DNA from: Planctomycetota bacterium
GTDB taxonomy: Bacteria > Planctomycetota > UBA8108
Reading direction: 5' to 3'
Assembly (NCBI GenBank): GCA_002708465.1
Contig: PAOC01000136.1
Span: 1-9,769 of the forward strand
DNA: 9,769 nucleotides
A model generated the notes under the pieces. It had not been told where the DNA came from and searched no databases. It was given only the letters and a program-made list of their open reading frames with translations. Below are positions 6,042 through 9,769 of the stretch, piece after piece (the stretch's first letter is position 1; the number at the start of each line of letters is the position of its first letter). The translations under genes were made by a program, and so were the position numbers.

Positions 6042-8918
6042 CTATTCCAACTCGCGCTGTTTGCTCAGCAGCCCCTTGTCCCCTGGAAATTTCTGCAACG
6101 CGTGGACAAGAAGCTCCTTTGCCTGGGGAGCGCGAGGATTTGACTGCAGGAAGTGGGATACGGCCGTCAGGCAGCGCGACGGTGAAGGCGCCTTGTAGTA
6201 GGCGTCCCGGTAGTGGACGGCCGCCTTGATGAACTCACCCAGGTTGCGATAGGTCTCTCCGAGGTTCTCGAAAACCCTCGGCGAGTCGTAGCCTTTTTTC
6301 TTTGCCTCCAGGAACCGGTTGGCGGCCTTGCGCAGGTCTGCATCGTCATCGGTCAGCTTGCCCATCTCGAGATAGCAGACGCCCAGCTTGTAATAGGCGT
6401 TCGCTTCCCTGTCGTCGGAGAGCCCGGATAATTTCAGGAGGTTAAGCAATCGCCCCTTCGCAAGATCGTAGGCCTTTCTCCTATTGTCGGGCTCTCTCAG
6501 CCGGGAGCCGAGGTCGAGGTAGGTCCTGGAGTGCAGATCGATCAGGCGGGGATCGCGAGAGCCCCTGGCGGCCTGGAACTCCGAGATGACGCCATCGAGC
6601 TGTCTGCGGCTGGCGTACACCAGGCCGCGCCAGGATCTCACCTGGTAATACAGCTCCGTCGTTTTCTTGCCGGCGAGGCTGTTGAGGGTCCTGGAGAGCT
6701 TCAGCTCCGCCTCCTGGAGGAGAGCCCCCCTGGACTCCCGGGAGCCCCTGGCTGCAAGGTACTTCAGGTAGGAAACCTTTCCGTCGTAGAATTCGAGCTT
6801 CAGCTTGAAGGAGTCATCTACCTCGGGCGTTCTCTCCAGGATTTCTTCGAGCAGGTCCAGCGAGCCTGAAGCCTCGCTGTAGCGTCGCTCCCGGATATAG
6901 GAGTCGAGGGCGATCTCGGCCATCTCGACGCTCGGCTTGATTCCCAGGGTCTTCCCGGCGGCTCGCGCCGCCCTAAGGTAATCCTGCTCGGAGTAGAGCT
7001 TGAGCGCCAGCGCGGTCTGTTCCTCGAGCTCTTTGCGCTCTCGCTGGGGGGCCAGCACCCAGATTTCTTCGAAGAGTTCGGCGACCCGGCTATCCTTGTT
7101 TCCCGCCTCGTGGGCTCTCCTGACGAACGCGGCGAGGCGCTTTTCCTGTCTCAATTCCTGGTAGGCCAGGATGAGCATTCTCGCGGCAGGAGCGTTTTCG
7201 AGGTCGAGGGAGGTGGCCTGCTCGAGGTGCTTCGCCGCGGTGTTCCAGTCCGGCTGTTGCAGGCTGGTGTGGCTGATTGCGAGGTGTCGGAGGATCTCGA
7301 TGCGCAAGGCGGTGTCTCCCGTCGTTTTCAGAGCGGAGCCGAGGACGGAGATGGCCGGGACGCTTCGATTGGTGTTGAGCATGACCTGTGCCCGCAGGAG
7401 GAGCGCCGCGGCATGGTCCGCCTGGATCTCGAGTACGCTGTTAGCTTCGCCGGAGGCCGTATTCCATTCCTTGCGGGCGATCGCCGCCGCCCCGGCCTGG
7501 AGATGGTTCCTGATGCGTTCAGCAAGTTGCTCCCTGATCTCCTGCATACGTTCGGAGGTGCTCGTCTTCGAGCCTTCCCCGGGCGACTCCTGGCCGGGAG
7601 GCGTATTTGCGGGCTCGGGGTTCTTCTGCGCAGGCGTCGCGGGCTGGCTTCCGGAGGGGTCTGTTCCGGGCTGCCCTGTCCCAGGTGTTTTTCCCGCTAC
7701 CGGGGGTGGAGCCCCCGGGCCCTGCCCGCTTTTTTTGATCGCATCCAGGAGCTGGTCTTTAAAAACAAAGGCGAGCATTCCTGTAGCGCCCAATGCAAGC
7801 AGGACCAGGATGATACCGCCAGGGTTCGATTTCCGCCGGGCCGGCAGGCGGTCGCGCAGGGCCGTTCCCGCTGCTGATTTGCGGATGCCGGTTGTCCGTT
7901 GCCTTGCGGCGATACGCGGTTTTGGAGCCACGGCCTTCTTTGCCTTTGCCGGGGCGGCCTCTTCGCTCTTACCGGACATGACCCTGGTGAGTGATTCGAA
8001 GAATTCCTTGGCGGATTGAAACCGTTTCTCGGGATTGCGCTCGAGTGATTTCATTACCATCTCAGTGAGACCGGGCACCTTGCCGACGCTTGGCTGCAGC
8101 TCGTCCACAGATATGGGGGGACCCTGCTTGATCTTCTTGTAGACCTCCTTGGCTGTTTTCCCGGTATAGGGCTTCTGGCCGGTCAGGCATTCGTAGATGA
8201 TTACGCCAAGGGAATACAGGTCGGTGTAAAAACCCATCTCCACGCCCTGGAATTGCTCGGGCGGCATGTAGTACGGGCTGCCGACAAAGCCCTTCTTGCC
8301 CTTCAGGCCTCCCTCGAGGCTGTTGTCGAGCTCGGTGTCCGAGATCACGGCGGTGGCGATACCGAAGTCGAGGATTCGGGGGATCTCTTTTTCACCAACG
8401 ACCTCGACCATGATGTTCGCGGGCTTCAGGTCGCGGTGGATGATCCCTGCGCCGTGGGCGACCTTCAGGGCCGGCAGGAGCCTGCGGGCGATACGGAGGG
8501 TTCGCCAGATGCTCAGCGTTCCTTCCTGTTTGATGAGCTGGGCCAGCGTTTTTCCATCGACGTAGTCCATCGTGTAGTAGAGCAGTCCACCGCCTTTTTC
8601 CAGCTCGCCCTCGGTGGTTCCGACATCCCTGATCTGCACGATGTGGGCATCGACCATTTTCATGGCTACGCGAATCTCGTTCAGGAACTGCTCGCGGAGC
8701 ATATTGTCCTGGCTGAATTCGGCCGGCAGTATCTTCATCGCCAGCCGGTCGCCGATGATGCCGGAGGTCATCTCGACGACGAAGACGCTGCCGAAACCGC
8801 CCTGTCCCAGGATATCTAGGACCTTGTATTTGCCGGCTACCACCGTGCCGAGGAGTTCCCGGTCCCGGCTTTTATCCCGCTTCAGCCTGGGTTCTTTCGG
8901 GCTTTCAGATGCTGCCAA
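6042..8918 (-). CDS. Membrane Ser/Thr protein kinase (PknB-type) with extracytoplasmic TPR region
   Basis: The product has 958 residues. The start is TTG at 8918-8916, supported by GAGGA at 8928-8924 five bases upstream. The kinase domain spans about residues 30-300. It has GQGGFGSV (38-45), AMK with Lys62, a likely helix-C Glu81, HRDLKPAN with Asp163, DFG with Asp184 and PPE (in place of APE) with Glu221. All residues needed for catalysis are present. A basic Ala/Lys/Arg-rich stretch follows, then one transmembrane helix near 367-386 (GGIILVLLALGATGMLAFVF). Next comes a Pro/Gly-rich linker to about residue 440, and the rest is helical TPR-like sequence with motifs such as 'YYKLGVCYLEMGK' and 'FENLGETYRNLGEF'. 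The expected topology is kinase inside and TPRs outside, where they could sense ligands or partner proteins. The LD-carboxypeptidase gene lies downstream on the same strand and may be co-transcribed. The target of the kinase is not evident. Confidence 0.93.
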   Translation of the reverse strand: MAASESPKEPRLKRDKSRDRELLGTVVAGKYKVLDILGQGGFGSVFVVEMTSGIIGDRLAMKILPAEFSQDNMLREQFLNEIRVAMKMVDAHIVQIRDVGTTEGELEKGGGLLYYTMDYVDGKTLAQLIKQEGTLSIWRTLRIARRLLPALKVAHGAGIIHRDLKPANIMVEVVGEKEIPRILDFGIATAVISDTELDNSLEGGLKGKKGFVGSPYYMPPEQFQGVEMGFYTDLYSLGVIIYECLTGQKPYTGKTAKEVYKKIKQGPPISVDELQPSVGKVPGLTEMVMKSLERNPEKRFQSAKEFFESLTRVMSGKSEEAAPAKAKKAVAPKPRIAARQRTTGIRKSAAGTALRDRLPARRKSNPGGIILVLLALGATGMLAFVFKDQLLDAIKKSGQGPGAPPPVAGKTPGTGQPGTDPSGSQPATPAQKNPEPANTPPGQESPGEGSKTSTSERMQEIREQLAERIRNHLQAGAAAIARKEWNTASGEANSVLEIQADHAAALLLRAQVMLNTNRSVPAISVLGSALKTTGDTALRIEILRHLAISHTSLQQPDWNTAAKHLEQATSLDLENAPAARMLILAYQELRQEKRLAAFVRRAHEAGNKDSRVAELFEEIWVLAPQRERKELEEQTALALKLYSEQDYLRAARAAGKTLGIKPSVEMAEIALDSYIRERRYSEASGSLDLLEEILERTPEVDDSFKLKLEFYDGKVSYLKYLAARGSRESRGALLQEAELKLSRTLNSLAGKKTTELYYQVRSWRGLVYASRRQLDGVISEFQAARGSRDPRLIDLHSRTYLDLGSRLREPDNRRKAYDLAKGRLLNLLKLSGLSDDREANAYYKLGVCYLEMGKLTDDDADLRKAANRFLEAKKKGYDSPRVFENLGETYRNLGEFIKAAVHYRDAYYKAPSPSRCLTAVSHFLQSNPRAPQAKELLVHALQKFPGDKGLLSKQRELE

Positions 8919-9320
8919 AGGTTTCCTCGTGGTTGGATTGCGATGAGGAACTCAAGCGAACGGGTCCATGCCACCAAAACGGCCGCTCAAGGCCGCAGAC
9001 CCATGAAATGAAACTCGGATTCAAACAGGAGGTATGCGAAAACAGGTGCTCCGGCATTTCCACCGATGGACATCTGCCTGAAGCTCAACGCGGTTTCGCT
9101 TCCGGCTCTCGCACGTTTGCTGAAAAAAGCGGCGGCGGGAGACCGACCAAAAGCCGCAAGTCTTTTTACTGTACTGGATAAGGATCTTGCGGAGCGATTG
9201 TATCTACTCGATCTCAGGGCCTCAAAGGAAAATCTACGCGGCCTTCCAAAACCACTCTTCTGAGGGTAACTTGTATGCCTTCCTTCAAAAGGGTGAGCTA
9301 ACAGAAAAAAGGGAGTCAAG
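8919..9320. other. Divergent intergenic region between kinase and purH
   Basis: These 402 bases separate the leftward kinase from rightward purH and should carry both promoters. A perfect AGGAGG lies at 9027-9032, but the next ATG (9034) is only one base away and opens just 15 codons. One longer small ORF (9066-9263) is listed separately. The region is less GC-rich than the neighbouring genes, especially after 9120. I find no tRNA, repeat array, riboswitch or clear terminator. Confidence 0.4.
9066..9263 (+). CDS. Doubtful small hypothetical protein (65 aa)
   Basis: The frame from ATG 9066 to TGA 9261-9263 would encode a charged, Leu/Ala-rich, probably helical peptide (MDICLKLNAVSLPALARLLK...). 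No signal peptide, membrane segment or known motif is visible. No ribosome-binding site precedes the ATG, and the frame stays open upstream without a start codon close to the AGGAGG at 9027-9032. Third-position GC is lower than in the neighbouring genes, which argues against a typical gene of this genome. It may be a small lineage-specific gene, a decayed remnant or non-coding sequence. Confidence 0.25.
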   Translation: MDICLKLNAVSLPALARLLKKAAAGDRPKAASLFTVLDKDLAERLYLLDLRASKENLRGLPKPLF

Positions 9321-9769
9321 GTGGAGAACATAGCTATCAGGCGGGCTCTCCTGAGTGTTTGGGACAAAACGGGGATCATCGATTTTGCCGGGGGGCTTAG
9401 CGAGCTTGGCGTCGAGATCCTCTCCACCGGCGGGACGGCTCGCGCCCTGGCTGAGGCGGGTATCGAGATCGTGGAGGTCGACAATTTTACCGGTTTCCCG
9501 GAAATGCTCGATGGCCGGGTCAAGACCCTGCATCCGAAGGTGCACGCGGGGATCCTGCACCGCAGGGACGATGAGTCCCACCTGGCGACCATGGAGGAGC
9601 ATGGCCTCGAGCCCATCGACCTGGTCGTGGTCAACCTCTATCCATTTGTTGAGACGGTGGCGCGGCCGGATGTCACCCGGGAGGAGGCGATCGAGCAGAT
9701 CGATATCGGCGGGCCGACCATGCTCAGGAGCGCGGCCAAGAATCACCAGGCCGTCACGGTGGTGGCGAG
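9321..9769 (+). CDS. purH: Bifunctional AICAR formyltransferase/IMP cyclohydrolase, N-terminal fragment
   Basis: The frame opens at GTG 9321, with GGAG at 9312-9315 five bases upstream, and stays open to the window end (149 codons). The product begins [19 protein letters not shown]. It shows the N-terminal MGS-like IMP cyclohydrolase domain: LSTGGTA (34-40), [19 protein letters not shown] (59-77), VVVNLYPF and [16 protein letters not shown]. Full-length PurH is about 510-530 residues and catalyses the last two steps of IMP synthesis: formylation of AICAR using 10-formyl-THF, then ring closure. The formyltransferase domain lies beyond the window. This is a housekeeping gene of purine synthesis and supports a chromosomal location. 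Confidence 0.96.
   Translation, partial: MENIAIRRALLSVWDKTGIIDFAGGLSELGVEILSTGGTARALAEAGIEIVEVDNFTGFPEMLDGRVKTLHPKVHAGILHRRDDESHLATMEEHGLEPIDLVVVNLYPFVETVARPDVTREEAIEQIDIGGPTMLRSAAKNHQAVTVVA

Noticed and set aside
8987..9634. A 215-codon minus-strand ORF over the purH start
   Set aside because: It is antisense to unmistakable purH sequence and its translation shows no family features.

Overview
The window reads like part of a GC-rich bacterial chromosome, most likely from the Planctomycetota. The best clue is the secreted protein at 1098-2861. Its C-terminal module carries the paired 'RGD...DIS...LFLGG' calcium-loop repeats that I associate with planctomycete exported proteins. A large Ser/Thr kinase with an extracytoplasmic TPR region also fits that phylum. 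This placement rests on remembered family features, not on a search.

Layout: 1-210 (-) is the N-terminus of an amino-acid/ethanolamine-type permease. After a divergent intergenic region comes 423-973 (+), a small exported thioredoxin-like protein. Its frame is interrupted by a TGA exactly where the second cysteine of a CxxC motif is expected, followed by a SECIS-like hairpin, so it is a candidate selenoprotein. The same gene has an apparent one-base frameshift near 810-827. A strong terminator follows at 991-1033. 1098-2861 (+) encodes a secreted protein with four tandem carbohydrate-binding-like beta domains plus the dockerin-like tail. 3081-3812 (+) is a short-chain dehydrogenase whose catalytic Tyr is His, and 3831-4769 (+) is a pentapeptide-repeat protein, probably its operon partner. 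In the opposite direction lie an exported S66 LD-carboxypeptidase (4780-5925, -) and a membrane Ser/Thr kinase with TPRs (6042-8918, -, TTG start). A 402-base region with only a weak small ORF separates the kinase from the start of purH (9321 onward, +), which is cut by the window end.

The genes do not form one obvious pathway. Several products are predicted to act outside the cytoplasm: the redox protein, the multi-domain secreted protein, the LD-carboxypeptidase and the TPR part of the kinase. The finding most worth following up is the CxxU-type candidate selenoprotein and its SECIS-like stem-loop. The frameshift in the same gene must be resolved before the gene can be called intact.
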